A stretch of DNA of 64,000 nucleotides from Edaphobacter sp. 4G125 (GTDB lineage Bacteria; Acidobacteriota; Terriglobia; Terriglobales; Acidobacteriaceae), in NCBI RefSeq assembly GCF_014274685.1, contig NZ_CP060393.1, forward strand, positions 2,415,501-2,479,500, in the 5' to 3' direction. A program made the translations under genes and the position numbers. The notes below the pieces were generated by a model. It saw only the letters and a list, made by a program, of their open reading frames with translations. It was not told where the DNA came from and searched no databases. Positions 41,856 to 50,831 of the stretch are shown piece after piece. Each line of letters opens with the position of its first letter. Within the stretch, counting starts at the first letter, position 1.

Positions 41856-41890
41856 CTTTTAAGATGTCAAATTTGAGTTTGTCGATAAGC

Positions 41891-42754
41891 CTAACGTTGC
41901 GGCAGAGGTGCCGTGAGCCACTCTTTCATGGCGCTATTGCAGGCTTCGGGCATCTCTTCGAAAGGGATGTGACCGACTCCAGGCAGAACGATCAGGTTTG
42001 AGCGCCGCAGCTTTTTTCTGAGTTTTGTGGCGGAGGCCAAACCAACAGCCCGATCGCGATCTCCCCAGACCAACAGGACGGGTTTTTCAGCAAGAAGTGT
42101 GAGAGATTCGCGCAGCTCCTTCATGTCAGTTGACCATCCATGAACAATGCTGAGAACGTGATCGATCGTTCCGGGAATGTGAAGACCTTCCGTATAACCA
42201 TCGAGCGCCTCTTGCGGAACCCGCGCGGGGTTTCCATACATTCGGCTGAGCGCCGTGGCTTTGAGCGTTCGTGGAAGCCAGGGAATCTGACGCGCAAACC
42301 ACATTCCGAACCGTGTCTGATAGAAGGCGATCAGTTGTTTTCCTAAATCACAATACGGATTCGCCGGAGCGAAGAGCACCAATCGACGGACACGATGCGG
42401 ATGGCGTGCCGCGAGCATCATGGCAACTGCGCCGCCATGGGAGTGCCCTGCTATATCGGAGGTTTCGAGCCCCAGAGCATCCATACACGCGGCAATTCGG
42501 TCTGCGGTTGCTTCAAGGCTCGAATCGAGTCCTCGAATACGTTCGGATTCCCCCATATTGAGGAGGTCCACCGCATACACTTCAGCATGTTGTGCCAGAA
42601 AATGAATGTTCTGCTGCCAGTTTTTGGCTGAGCCAACGAGTCCATGTAAGAGAAGGAGAGGGGTGCCTGAGCCAGCTCGATGAAAATGGAGACGGGCCCC
42701 ATTTACAGAGACATACCCTTCCTGGACCTCGACTTCAGAACGCATGAACCCCAT
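41891..42754 (-). CDS. Alpha/beta hydrolase (lipase/epoxide hydrolase-like)
   Basis: A 287-residue alpha/beta-hydrolase with a complete triad: GHSHGGA (nucleophile Ser), VWGDRDRAV (Asp) and GVGHIPFEEM (His). The oxyanion segment LLLLHGLVGSAKNW and the motif VDLLNMGES are typical. A cap domain of about 70 residues lies between strands 6 and 7. It has no signal peptide, so it is cytosolic. Candidates are esterases, C-C hydrolases or peptidases; none can be chosen. It stands alone, divergent from the histidine kinase. Confidence 0.87.
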   Translation of the reverse strand: MGFMRSEVEVQEGYVSVNGARLHFHRAGSGTPLLLLHGLVGSAKNWQQNIHFLAQHAEVYAVDLLNMGESERIRGLDSSLEATADRIAACMDALGLETSDIAGHSHGGAVAMMLAARHPHRVRRLVLFAPANPYCDLGKQLIAFYQTRFGMWFARQIPWLPRTLKATALSRMYGNPARVPQEALDGYTEGLHIPGTIDHVLSIVHGWSTDMKELRESLTLLAEKPVLLVWGDRDRAVGLASATKLRKKLRRSNLIVLPGVGHIPFEEMPEACNSAMKEWLTAPLPQR

Positions 42755-42945
42755 CGACCTCTTCTTTTAATGTTACAGGAAGATTAAATTTCGAAGGTCG
42801 GTATTTTCAGCGCAAGTTTTGTGATGAATGGCGGAAGGTGATTTTTTGGCATTAGCTATCTCAAAATTATGAAAGGGGTTATGATTTTTCATATGTCGCG
42901 ATGGGCAGATTGGCGCAAATCGCTGCTCAATCACAGACGTAATGT

Positions 42946-42962
42946 TTGGCACGCTATGTGCT
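42946..42962 (+). promoter_or_regulatory. Candidate sigma54 (-24/-12) promoter before the kinase gene
   Basis: TTGGCACG-CTAT-GTGCT matches the TTGGCACG-N4-TTGCT consensus closely, with the invariant GG (42948-42949) and GC (42960-42961) at the exact ten-base spacing. The predicted start is near 42973, only about 9 bases before the ATG, so the leader would be very short. Confidence 0.5.
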
Positions 42963-42981
42963 CGACGTTGTTTAAGGTTCC

Positions 42982-45945
42982 ATGAAGAACGCTGCCCAAA
43001 CGCGTATTTTGGCGATCGCTCTTGCGATCGCGACCCTGGCGGCCTGCGCACTTGCATTAATCAATTTACAGCGGGAAAACGGTTTTGAAGTTCCGACGGA
43101 CGGAGTGACCTGGGTCGAAACTTCTGGGGGACTTCAAGCCCAGTATGTTCCTGCGGGGTCTCCGGGATTTCGCGCGGGTATTCGGAGCGGAGATTATCTT
43201 ACCGGGGTCAACGATCACCCGGTAAGCCAGATGCCAGCCTTAGTGCGGCAGATGTTTCGCAGCGGAATCTGGGCCCATGCGACGTACTCGATTTTGCGGC
43301 CAATTTCTCATAGCTCAGATTTGAAGAATGCGGCCCGGCTCGATATTCAGGTCATTCTGGAGCCGACGGACCGCTCGATCAATCAGGGACTTCGGTTTAT
43401 CGCTCTTGTTTATCTTTTCATCGGGCTTTACGTTTTATTTCGTCGATGGACTGCACCGAAGTCAACACACTTTTATGTCTTCTGCCTGGTGTCGTTTGTC
43501 CTGTACTCATTCAAGTACACCGGAGAACTGGATACCTTCGACTGGATTATCTATTGGGGCAATATTATTGCCGGCGCGTTGCAGCCGGCATTGTTCCTGC
43601 ATTTTGCTGTCAACTTCTCTGACGACTATCGGCAGCCCGCAAACCAGCTCGGTCGGCGCATCCTTTGTACGGCCCTCTATCTCCCAGGGATCTTCCTTAT
43701 TGGGTTGCAGTACTGGGCGCTACATTACTGGGCAGCAACGGGCATTCTCCGTCACAGACTGGATCAGATTTCGGTAGCATACCTCGCGTTTTACTATGTG
43801 ATCGCGGCCATTGTTTTCTGGATTCGTTATCGCACAACGGATTCTCCCCTCGAACGCCAGCAGTTGAAATGGCTGACGCGCGGCACCTTGTTAGCCGTAA
43901 CGCCGTTCACACTGGTTTCCGTTCCCTATCTCGCAGATGTCCATGTTCCCAGCTTGCTTACGAAGCTGGCCGGACTCTCGCTCGTCTTTCTGCCACTGAC
44001 ATTCAGCTGGGCGATTGTTCGTTACCGCCTGATGGACGTAGACCTTATCTTCAAACGCGGTGTTACATATACGCTTGCGACCGCGTCGCTTGTTGGACTT
44101 TACTTTGGTGTCGTAGCTGTAACGGCCGAGATGGTTCATGCGCGGTTGCCAAGCCTGCGGACCTGGGGGCTTTTGCTGGCCATCATCGTCACCGGTCTTA
44201 TCTTCGATCCGCTTAAGCGAGCAATTCAGGCCCGAGTGGATCGCATGTTCGATCAGCGGCGCTTTGACTATCGCGAGACTCTGATCGAGTTTGGCCGTGA
44301 TCTCAATTCGCAGACGGACCTTCGGGCGCTGCTGGATTCGATTGTCGAGCGTTTGCCTGAAGCTCTTCTGGTTACTCGCGTGGCGGTCTTTCTTGCACGC
44401 GAGGGCGAGAACCTTCGTTCAGGCCAGTCATTTGAGCTCGCGGCATCGCATGGTCTGATGAATCTTTCATCGGGCGAGCTGAATCCATTCGATCTTGGTT
44501 TTCTCGATTTTGATCGCCCTACAGCGAACAACCATATCTTTCTTGAGAATCCCCAGCAGGTTCTACGTCTGCCGGAGGTGCAGCGGCTCTCAGCTGCGCG
44601 CCTTGATCTGAACTATTACGTTCCTTGTCGGGTCGCGAACCGGGAGGGTTCTGGGACACGAACTGTAGCGGTGATCGGGCTTGGCAGGACGCATGATGGC
44701 GACTTTCTGTCGAGCGAAGAAATGGAAGTTCTGGAATCGTTGGCGGGCTATATTGGAATTGGAATTCAGAACGCCCAGCTCTATCGCAGGCTCGAACAGA
44801 AGATCACCGATTTTGAGCGACTCAAAGAATTCAATGAGAATATCGTCGAATCCATTAACATCGGCATCTTCGCGGTGGATCTGGAAGATCGGGTGGAGAG
44901 TTGGAATGCTCAAATGGAGGTCATGTTCGCAAAGCCACGCGCGGAGGCACTGCGTCAGCCCATTTCAGCGCTGTTCCCTGCTGATTTTGTCAGCCGGTTC
45001 AATTCGGTTCGCGAGGAACAAGGAACCCATACTCTCTATAAATTCCGTCTAGTTCTTCCGACAGGAGAGTCCCGCGTCGCCAATATCGCGATTGCCCCAT
45101 TGGTCACTCGTAACTTCGTTACGATTGGCCGCATCATCCTGGTCGATGACATCACAGATCGCATCCAGATGGAGGCGCAGCTGACTCAGTCCGAGAAGCT
45201 TTCTTCCATTGGCCTGCTGGCCGCGGGCGTTGCCCACGAAGTCAATACGCCGCTGGCGGTCATTTCAAGCTATGCCCAGATGCTCACGAAGCATATGCGG
45301 GATGATGAACGGCTGGCTCCGGTGCTAGAAAAGATTACGCAGCAAACGTTCAGGGCATCAGAGATCGTCAACGGCTTGTTGAATTTCTCCCGTACCAGCG
45401 GGAGCGAATTTACGAATGTCGATCTGAACGAACTTTTGCGGGATACTCTTGTTCTACTTGAACACCAGCTCAAGACAGCGCAGATTCGGGTGGAGACTAA
45501 CTTTGATCCTCAATTGCCTCCGATTCATGGAAATCGCGGCAAGCTTCAGCAGGTGGTGTTGAACCTGATGCTGAATGCCAAGGATGCCATGTTCGGCCTT
45601 CCAAATTCGACGCTACGCATCGCTACTTTCCGCGGTACAGGCCGTGTTTTAGTGCGTATTCAAGATACGGGCAGTGGCATTGAACGAGAGCATCTAAATC
45701 GTATCTACGATCCTTTCTTTACAACCAAAACCAAACCACAGGAAGGTGGACACAAAGGAACTGGACTGGGATTGGCTGTGACCTACGGTATCATGCAAGA
45801 ACATGCAGGCAAGATCCATGTTGAGAGCGAAGTCGGTGTTGGAACGGCTTTTCAATTAGAGTTCCCGGTCTCGGCCGGAAGAGTACTGACGCCTCCGATC
45901 GTCGCTGCCATACAGGAATCCGACAGGAAAACCATTCATGCCTGA
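42982..45945 (+). CDS. Sensor histidine kinase (PDZ, multi-helix membrane domain, GAF, PAS, HisKA, HATPase)
   Basis: A 987-residue kinase. An N-terminal helix (8-28) leads into a periplasmic PDZ domain (about 45-115, GSPGFRAGIRSGDYLTGVND). About eight helices follow (135-410), then a GAF domain (about 440-600), a PAS domain (about 620-745) and a HisKA domain with phospho-acceptor His752 (LLAAGVAHEVNTPLAVISSY). The ATPase domain carries the N-box LNLMLNAKDAM, G1 QDTGSGIE and G2 GHKGTGLGLAV. It overlaps the sigma54 response regulator gene by 8 nt, so it is its partner. A PDZ in front of the membrane block suggests it senses a peptide or unfolded protein. Confidence 0.9.
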   Translation: MKNAAQTRILAIALAIATLAACALALINLQRENGFEVPTDGVTWVETSGGLQAQYVPAGSPGFRAGIRSGDYLTGVNDHPVSQMPALVRQMFRSGIWAHATYSILRPISHSSDLKNAARLDIQVILEPTDRSINQGLRFIALVYLFIGLYVLFRRWTAPKSTHFYVFCLVSFVLYSFKYTGELDTFDWIIYWGNIIAGALQPALFLHFAVNFSDDYRQPANQLGRRILCTALYLPGIFLIGLQYWALHYWAATGILRHRLDQISVAYLAFYYVIAAIVFWIRYRTTDSPLERQQLKWLTRGTLLAVTPFTLVSVPYLADVHVPSLLTKLAGLSLVFLPLTFSWAIVRYRLMDVDLIFKRGVTYTLATASLVGLYFGVVAVTAEMVHARLPSLRTWGLLLAIIVTGLIFDPLKRAIQARVDRMFDQRRFDYRETLIEFGRDLNSQTDLRALLDSIVERLPEALLVTRVAVFLAREGENLRSGQSFELAASHGLMNLSSGELNPFDLGFLDFDRPTANNHIFLENPQQVLRLPEVQRLSAARLDLNYYVPCRVANREGSGTRTVAVIGLGRTHDGDFLSSEEMEVLESLAGYIGIGIQNAQLYRRLEQKITDFERLKEFNENIVESINIGIFAVDLEDRVESWNAQMEVMFAKPRAEALRQPISALFPADFVSRFNSVREEQGTHTLYKFRLVLPTGESRVANIAIAPLVTRNFVTIGRIILVDDITDRIQMEAQLTQSEKLSSIGLLAAGVAHEVNTPLAVISSYAQMLTKHMRDDERLAPVLEKITQQTFRASEIVNGLLNFSRTSGSEFTNVDLNELLRDTLVLLEHQLKTAQIRVETNFDPQLPPIHGNRGKLQQVVLNLMLNAKDAMFGLPNSTLRIATFRGTGRVLVRIQDTGSGIEREHLNRIYDPFFTTKTKPQEGGHKGTGLGLAVTYGIMQEHAGKIHVESEVGVGTAFQLEFPVSAGRVLTPPIVAAIQESDRKTIHA

Positions 45946-47386
45946 AATAAGCACAGAGACTATTACAGAAACCACTGATTCTCGTCCTGCAAGTCGCATT
46001 GCTGGAAGTCCACGCATTCTGATCATCGATGATGAGGTAGCGATCCGTGAGTCTCTTGAGACGATGTTGGCGCTCGAAGGTTTCACCGTGGTGCTGGCCA
46101 CGGAAGGCACATCCGGAATGGAGCAGCTTGCCAAGAACCAGTTTGATTTGCTGCTACTCGATCTGGCTCTTCCAGGCGAGAGTGGAATGGACCTGCTGCC
46201 GCGCATCGTAGAGATGTATCCAACGCTTCCCGTCATCATGATTACCGCCTTTGGGACAATGGGAAATGTCGTTGAGGCCATTCGTGCGGGCGCAGAAAAT
46301 TTCGTTCAGAAGCCGTGGGACAATGAGAAGCTTCTGGCAGATATCCGGACAGCAATCGCGCGTCATCGTGCTGAAGAAGAGGTTATCCAGCTCAAGCGCA
46401 CGTTGAAGCAACGATATAACTTCGAAAATATTGTCGGCAAAAGCGAGCCGATGCTAAAGCTGTTTGATCTGATTGCTCAGGTTGCTCCCAGCCGGTCGAC
46501 GATCCTCATCCAAGGAGAGAGTGGAACTGGAAAGGAATTAATCGCAAAGGCGATTCATTCCAATTCTCCTCGTCGTGAGCGTCCGTTCGTTCCTGTGAAT
46601 ACTGGCGCAGTTCCATCGGAGCTACTGGAATCTACGCTCTTCGGCCACGTCAAAGGAGCGTTTACCTCTGCGATATCTGCTAAAAAAGGGCTCTTTGAAG
46701 TCGCGAATGGCGGCACACTCTTTCTCGATGAGATCGGCACTATGACGATGGACATGCAGGCGAAGATCCTTCGTGTTTTGCAGGATCGCCGGTTTATGCA
46801 TCTCGGAGGAACACAGGAGATTCAGGTTGATGTACGCATTATTGCTGCAACAAACGTGAACCTGCAGGATGCAGTGCGGGCGGGTCGTTTTCGCGAAGAT
46901 CTGTTCTATCGCCTGAATGTGATTACGCTCGAACTTCCTTCTCTTCGCTCGCGTCGCGAAGATATTCCGCTGCTCGCAACGCATTTTCTGAAGCTGTATG
47001 CCGCGGAAAATGGGATGGAGGAGCGCTCTCTTTCTCCCGAGGCCCTGCGTGTACTGATGGAGTATGAATGGCCTGGAAATGTTCGCGAACTGGAAAACGC
47101 GATGGAACGCGGAGTAGTTCTTTCAACGGATAAGACGATCCACCCGGAACTTCTTCCTGCCCAACTGACGGGAAATACTTACACCGCAAATATCCTGGAG
47201 CAGCAGCCGAATGCTTCCCTATTCGACCTGATGGAAGAGATCGAGCGCCGCATCATCGCGGATCGGCTTGAACGTTGCCAATGGAACCAGACCGAAGCGG
47301 CGGAATATTTCCGTATTCCTCTTTCGACTTTGAATCAGAAGATCAAACGTCTGAACGTCGAGATCAAGAAGCGAAATCGAGAATAA
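45938..47386 (+). CDS. Sigma54-dependent response regulator (NtrC family)
   Basis: A 482-residue three-domain activator. The receiver domain (23-140) has DD31-32, phospho-acceptor Asp75 (LLLLDLALPG) and Lys125. The AAA+ domain (165-390) has Walker A GESGTGKE (193-200), Walker B GGTLFLDEIG and the sigma54-contact loop GAFTSA (240-245), where the family consensus is GAFTGA. A Fis-type DNA-binding domain closes the protein (about 435-480, WNQTEAAEYFRIPLSTLNQK). Its start overlaps the kinase end by 8 nt. A candidate sigma54 promoter before the kinase suggests self-activation. Confidence 0.93.
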   Translation: MPEISTETITETTDSRPASRIAGSPRILIIDDEVAIRESLETMLALEGFTVVLATEGTSGMEQLAKNQFDLLLLDLALPGESGMDLLPRIVEMYPTLPVIMITAFGTMGNVVEAIRAGAENFVQKPWDNEKLLADIRTAIARHRAEEEVIQLKRTLKQRYNFENIVGKSEPMLKLFDLIAQVAPSRSTILIQGESGTGKELIAKAIHSNSPRRERPFVPVNTGAVPSELLESTLFGHVKGAFTSAISAKKGLFEVANGGTLFLDEIGTMTMDMQAKILRVLQDRRFMHLGGTQEIQVDVRIIAATNVNLQDAVRAGRFREDLFYRLNVITLELPSLRSRREDIPLLATHFLKLYAAENGMEERSLSPEALRVLMEYEWPGNVRELENAMERGVVLSTDKTIHPELLPAQLTGNTYTANILEQQPNASLFDLMEEIERRIIADRLERCQWNQTEAAEYFRIPLSTLNQKIKRLNVEIKKRNRE

Positions 47387-47399
47387 GCCATCCACGAAG

Positions 47400-47535
47400 A
47401 GCCTACCCAGCATTCCTGTGTGCGTGAAAAATGCGGGGATCTCTCCGCTCGTCTAACGCTCGGTCGAAATGACATGGGATGAGGACAATACAGGGATTCT
47501 TCACGGAGCGATGCTCCGCTCAGAATGACAAGCAC
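47400..47535. repeat. Dispersed intergenic repeat region
   Basis: The gap after the response regulator contains GTCGAAATGACATGGG, GGATTCTTCACGGAG and CTCCGCTCAGAATGACAAGC (core 47519-47530). These are diverged copies of the CTCAGGATGACA repeat. No gene lies in it. Confidence 0.5.
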
Positions 47536-47539
47536 TTTC

Positions 47540-48613
47540 TCAAGGTTGGATAACGATCTTCATAGAGTCCGGCTGCGGGTTGGAGGCCATCTCTATCGCA
47601 GCAACTGCATCTTCAATGGAGAAACGATGTGAGATCAGTTGCGTAAGGTCGAAGTCCTTGGCATAACCATCGAGTACAAGCCGAGTGACCTCATCCTGGA
47701 TTGCGACAGATGCGCTATATGATCCCATCAAGGTCTTCTCATCCATACAGACAGCAGCTGGATCGAATGGAGCTTCGCCATGTTGGGTTGCAGCGAACAG
47801 CATGACACGTCCACCAGAACGGATTGCGTTCATAGCTACCTGAATTAAGGAATTTCCGCCAACGGCAACGAGAGCTACGTCCGCTCCGCGTCCTTCGGTA
47901 GCCGCTTTTGCGGCGGCCACGACGTCTCCACGCGCATCTAAGGGGTGATCTAACCCGAATTTGGCGGCGATGGCGTGACGCTCCGGGTAGAGATCGCTCG
48001 TTAGCACAGTGGCTCCGGTTCTACGAGCCAGTGCCGCAAGAAGAATCCCAATGGGTCCCTGACCAATTACTAACACCGTTTCATCGGGCTGTAGCTTGAG
48101 GAGATCGATTGCTTTGTAGCATGTGTTTACAGGCTCGATGAAGGATGCTTGCTCAAAGGAAACATCATCTGGAATTTTTACCAGTCCGCGACGAACGATC
48201 CAATCCATAACGCGGATATATTCCGCAAAGCCACCGCCGGAGGGCTCAAAGCCCGCTGTGCAACCGACTATCTTATATGTCTCGCATTGTGCGAACGTAT
48301 GTTTACGACAGTAGAAACATTCGCCGCAAGGGATGTGGTGATACGCCATGACACGATCTCCGATTTTGAAGCCGGAGACACCTTCTCCAATCGCGGCTAC
48401 GATGCCTGCCATTTCGTGTCCGAAGATTCGCGGGGCAGAGTGTGAGCCGGTGTGAATCTTTTTGAGGTCCGTTCCGCAGATTCCGCAAGTGTGAATTTTG
48501 ACAAGAACCTCGCCAGGACCAATCTCGGGAACAGGGACGGATTCTACACGTACATCGTTCACTCCGCGATAAACGGCGGCTCGCATCGTCTTTGGCAACT
48601 GGGTTTGTGTCAC
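47540..48613 (-). CDS. Zinc-dependent medium-chain alcohol dehydrogenase
   Basis: A 357-residue MDR-family dehydrogenase. The catalytic zinc site is CGICGTDLKKIH with FGHEMAG; the structural zinc cysteines lie in IPCGECFYCRKHTFAQC. The Rossmann domain begins VLVIGQGPIGILLAAL, and DLYPERHAIAAKFG follows. The layout resembles sorbitol/threonine dehydrogenases rather than classical ethanol dehydrogenases; the substrate is not fixed. It lies 23 bp after hpnG on the same strand, so it may belong to the hopanoid operon, but I know of no conserved hopanoid step for it. Confidence 0.88.
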   Translation of the reverse strand: MTQTQLPKTMRAAVYRGVNDVRVESVPVPEIGPGEVLVKIHTCGICGTDLKKIHTGSHSAPRIFGHEMAGIVAAIGEGVSGFKIGDRVMAYHHIPCGECFYCRKHTFAQCETYKIVGCTAGFEPSGGGFAEYIRVMDWIVRRGLVKIPDDVSFEQASFIEPVNTCYKAIDLLKLQPDETVLVIGQGPIGILLAALARRTGATVLTSDLYPERHAIAAKFGLDHPLDARGDVVAAAKAATEGRGADVALVAVGGNSLIQVAMNAIRSGGRVMLFAATQHGEAPFDPAAVCMDEKTLMGSYSASVAIQDEVTRLVLDGYAKDFDLTQLISHRFSIEDAVAAIEMASNPQPDSMKIVIQP

Positions 48614-48636
48614 GGATCTAAACGGCTCCTCTTCGT

Positions 48637-49326
48637 TTATTGGACATGTTTTGCAGCAAGAAATTGATTAATCTCTTTAGCCATCGCCTGGGCCGCTAGA
48701 GTGCTGTTTCTTCCAAGCTCCCAGAGAGGTCCCCAGAATTTAGGGTGCAGCGCAACATGGGATAGAAACGACGGCATTCGCATCTGTCCACGTGGGTCGA
48801 TGAACTCATTCAAGTCAGGCAGTTCTGCTTCCGATGCATCCGATACCGCCTTGAAACAAAAGAAGGGCACCTCTCGTATCAGGGCGAGACGAGCGATCGT
48901 TGCGGCTTCCATATCGACCAGTGCGGCTCCGTAGCTTTGGCGGAGCCTACCTTTCTCATTGGCATCTGCCACATGAGTCGCAGTCGCCAACGTGATTGGA
49001 TCGCCCTCTGCGGCGGAGAACCTTTCTCCGGTCCCCACGTCAATGACCCGAGAAGGGCGGTAGCATTGTCTCGTCTTAATGCTCTTATCCAGCGCGCCAG
49101 CCCATCCTACAGAGATCAGCAGATCGAGCTTCCCAAAGGATTCTGCTGCTGCCACACTCCGAATGGCCGCCTGCGCGCCCATGCCACCGCATACTGCAAC
49201 AAGATCGTTCTTGTTGCGAGAGGTCTTCCATAGAGTAAGACCCTTGCCCCCCAATGGCTGCTTCTTCCAACCACGGACTAAGGGCTTCAATTCGCCTGGC
49301 AACGCAGCGATAATTCCTATCCTCAT
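48637..49326 (-). CDS. hpnG: Hopanoid-associated phosphorylase (nucleoside phosphorylase superfamily)
   Basis: A 229-residue protein. The purine-nucleoside-phosphorylase fold is visible in MRIGIIAALPGELKPLVRGW, VAVCGGMGAQAAIRSV, LLISVGWAGAL and the substrate motif VDMEAATIARLALI. HpnG removes adenine from adenosylhopane to give ribosylhopane (or its phosphate) in bacteriohopanetetrol synthesis. The start overlaps the end of hpnA by 4 nt (ATGA), so the two are translated together. The hopanoid neighbours support this over a general MTA nucleosidase. Confidence 0.85.
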   Translation of the reverse strand: MRIGIIAALPGELKPLVRGWKKQPLGGKGLTLWKTSRNKNDLVAVCGGMGAQAAIRSVAAAESFGKLDLLISVGWAGALDKSIKTRQCYRPSRVIDVGTGERFSAAEGDPITLATATHVADANEKGRLRQSYGAALVDMEAATIARLALIREVPFFCFKAVSDASEAELPDLNEFIDPRGQMRMPSFLSHVALHPKFWGPLWELGRNSTLAAQAMAKEINQFLAAKHVQ

Positions 49327-50333
49327 AGCTGTGACCTGTCGAAGGCAGGAGCGTAACCATGCTTCACAAACCAGTCGATCGCAGAACGGAGCGCGTGATA
49401 GATCGGCAACACGCAGAAGCCAAGCTCGCGTTCGGCCCGCGCGGAGGAGGCGAACATCATCTTCTTCCCCATCCTGACAGCTTCAACGGTCGCTCGCGGC
49501 TCCTTTTTCAGGAGGCGTCCCGTAATCGTCTCATCGAAGAAGGCAAACCCCATCGCAACGGCGTGAGGAACTTTCTTCGTGGGCGAGGGCAAACCCGTGA
49601 TGGCGGACATGCGATCGAGAATCTGTTTCAGGGTGAGGTTCTCTCCTCCAAGGATGTAGCGCCTGCCCGGAGTTCCGTGGTCGAGAGCAGCAAGATGCAT
49701 ACGCGCAACTTCTGAGACATCGACAAGATTTAATCCCGTATCCACATAGGCGGGAAACTTACGATTGAGAAAATCAACGATGATTCTTCCTGTCGGAGTC
49801 GGCTTGATGTCGCCGGGGCCGATAGGAGTTGTCGGGTTGAGAATGATCACATGCTGACCAGCAGCTGCTGCCTTGACCGCCTCCTGCTCGGCAAGAAACT
49901 TTGATCGTTTGTAGTGGCCAATCATCTCTGCCAGAGAAACAGGAGTCTCTTCATCGACGACCGAACCATCGGATTTGAACCCCATGGTTGCGACGCTGGA
50001 GGTGTAGATGATGCGTCCGATTCCGCTCTTCTGAGCGAGTTTCAGAAGTTCTCGCGTTCCATCGACGTTGGCGGCATACATCTCCTGCGGGTCGCGGACC
50101 CACAGCCTATAGTCCGCTGCTACATGGACCAGAGCATCGCACCCCTGGAGCGCGGATTGAAATTCTTCCGGCCGCCGCAGATCTCCTGTGACGAGATCGG
50201 CATTCAAACCTTCCAGAGAATTGAGATTGCTGGTCTTACGCGTGAGGAGTCGAAGCTGAGCTCCTGCGGCGGCATACTGACGCGCCACATGCGATCCCAC
50301 AAAGCCAGTCGCTCCAGTAATAAATGCGCGCAC
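49323..50333 (-). CDS. hpnA: Hopanoid-associated sugar epimerase
   Basis: A 336-residue SDR-extended enzyme with the Rossmann motif MRAFITGATGFVGSHVARQY and the active-site Tyr-Lys (IGHYKRSKFLAEQ). IIYTSSVATMG precedes it and NPTTPIGPGDIKPTPTGRII follows. This matches HpnA of hopanoid clusters, proposed to act on the ribose-derived side chain or its glycosyl group. It sits between an unknown gene and hpnG, which it overlaps by 4 nt. Confidence 0.87.
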   Translation of the reverse strand: MRAFITGATGFVGSHVARQYAAAGAQLRLLTRKTSNLNSLEGLNADLVTGDLRRPEEFQSALQGCDALVHVAADYRLWVRDPQEMYAANVDGTRELLKLAQKSGIGRIIYTSSVATMGFKSDGSVVDEETPVSLAEMIGHYKRSKFLAEQEAVKAAAAGQHVIILNPTTPIGPGDIKPTPTGRIIVDFLNRKFPAYVDTGLNLVDVSEVARMHLAALDHGTPGRRYILGGENLTLKQILDRMSAITGLPSPTKKVPHAVAMGFAFFDETITGRLLKKEPRATVEAVRMGKKMMFASSARAERELGFCVLPIYHALRSAIDWFVKHGYAPAFDRSQL

Positions 50334-50379
50334 GTGCTATCTTTCCCCGGGTCGTCGGGTGCTTAGATTCGGAAAGAAT

Positions 50380-50826
50380 TTAGTCCAGCTTTTCTGGCTC
50401 AATCTGAATGTTTTTCTCGCCAGCAGCTTTCTTTTCCCAATATTTTTTTACCCAGGCTTCAAAGGTTTTTCCAGCTGCATTGTCGCGCCCTGTAAAGGCG
50501 AGTGCAGCGATATCCGCGTAGCTTATGTTGATCTTGTTACGGTCGTTGATTGGAATAACGCGAACAGACGAGTCTTCGAGCGAAGTTCCGGAACGACGAT
50601 CAAAGAGATAACCTTCTACCTTCGAACCATCCTTCCGGGTTATCGTGACATCGCCACGATAATCGAAGGCTTTTTCCAATGCCTCACGAATCTCTGCATC
50701 GGTCGCGAGGGCAGGAATCCAACCTTCAAGGTTCTCCTTTTCGCGACCTGCGATGGTTTCGAGTTCATCGGCATTGTGTTGCCGCAGCTGCTCAATCTTG
50801 AGATGCTCTTGTTGCTCTGTTGCCAT
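50380..50826 (-). CDS. Unknown protein in the hopanoid operon
   Basis: 148 residues from ATG 50826, 5 bp after the hpnH stop; AGGAG lies just before it, inside the hpnH end. The N-terminal 60 residues are helical and charged. Residues 65-125 form a compact beta domain (FDYRGDVTITRKDGSKVEGYLFDRR, VRVIPINDRNKINISYADIA). The C-terminus is a Lys/Glu-rich helix (KKYWEKKAAGEKNI). No signal peptide or membrane helix is seen. The family is not recognised. Its tight fit between hpnH and hpnA suggests a role in hopanoid side-chain making or in coordinating it. Confidence 0.75.
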   Translation of the reverse strand: MATEQQEHLKIEQLRQHNADELETIAGREKENLEGWIPALATDAEIREALEKAFDYRGDVTITRKDGSKVEGYLFDRRSGTSLEDSSVRVIPINDRNKINISYADIAALAFTGRDNAAGKTFEAWVKKYWEKKAAGEKNIQIEPEKLD

Positions 50827-50831
50827 CGTGC

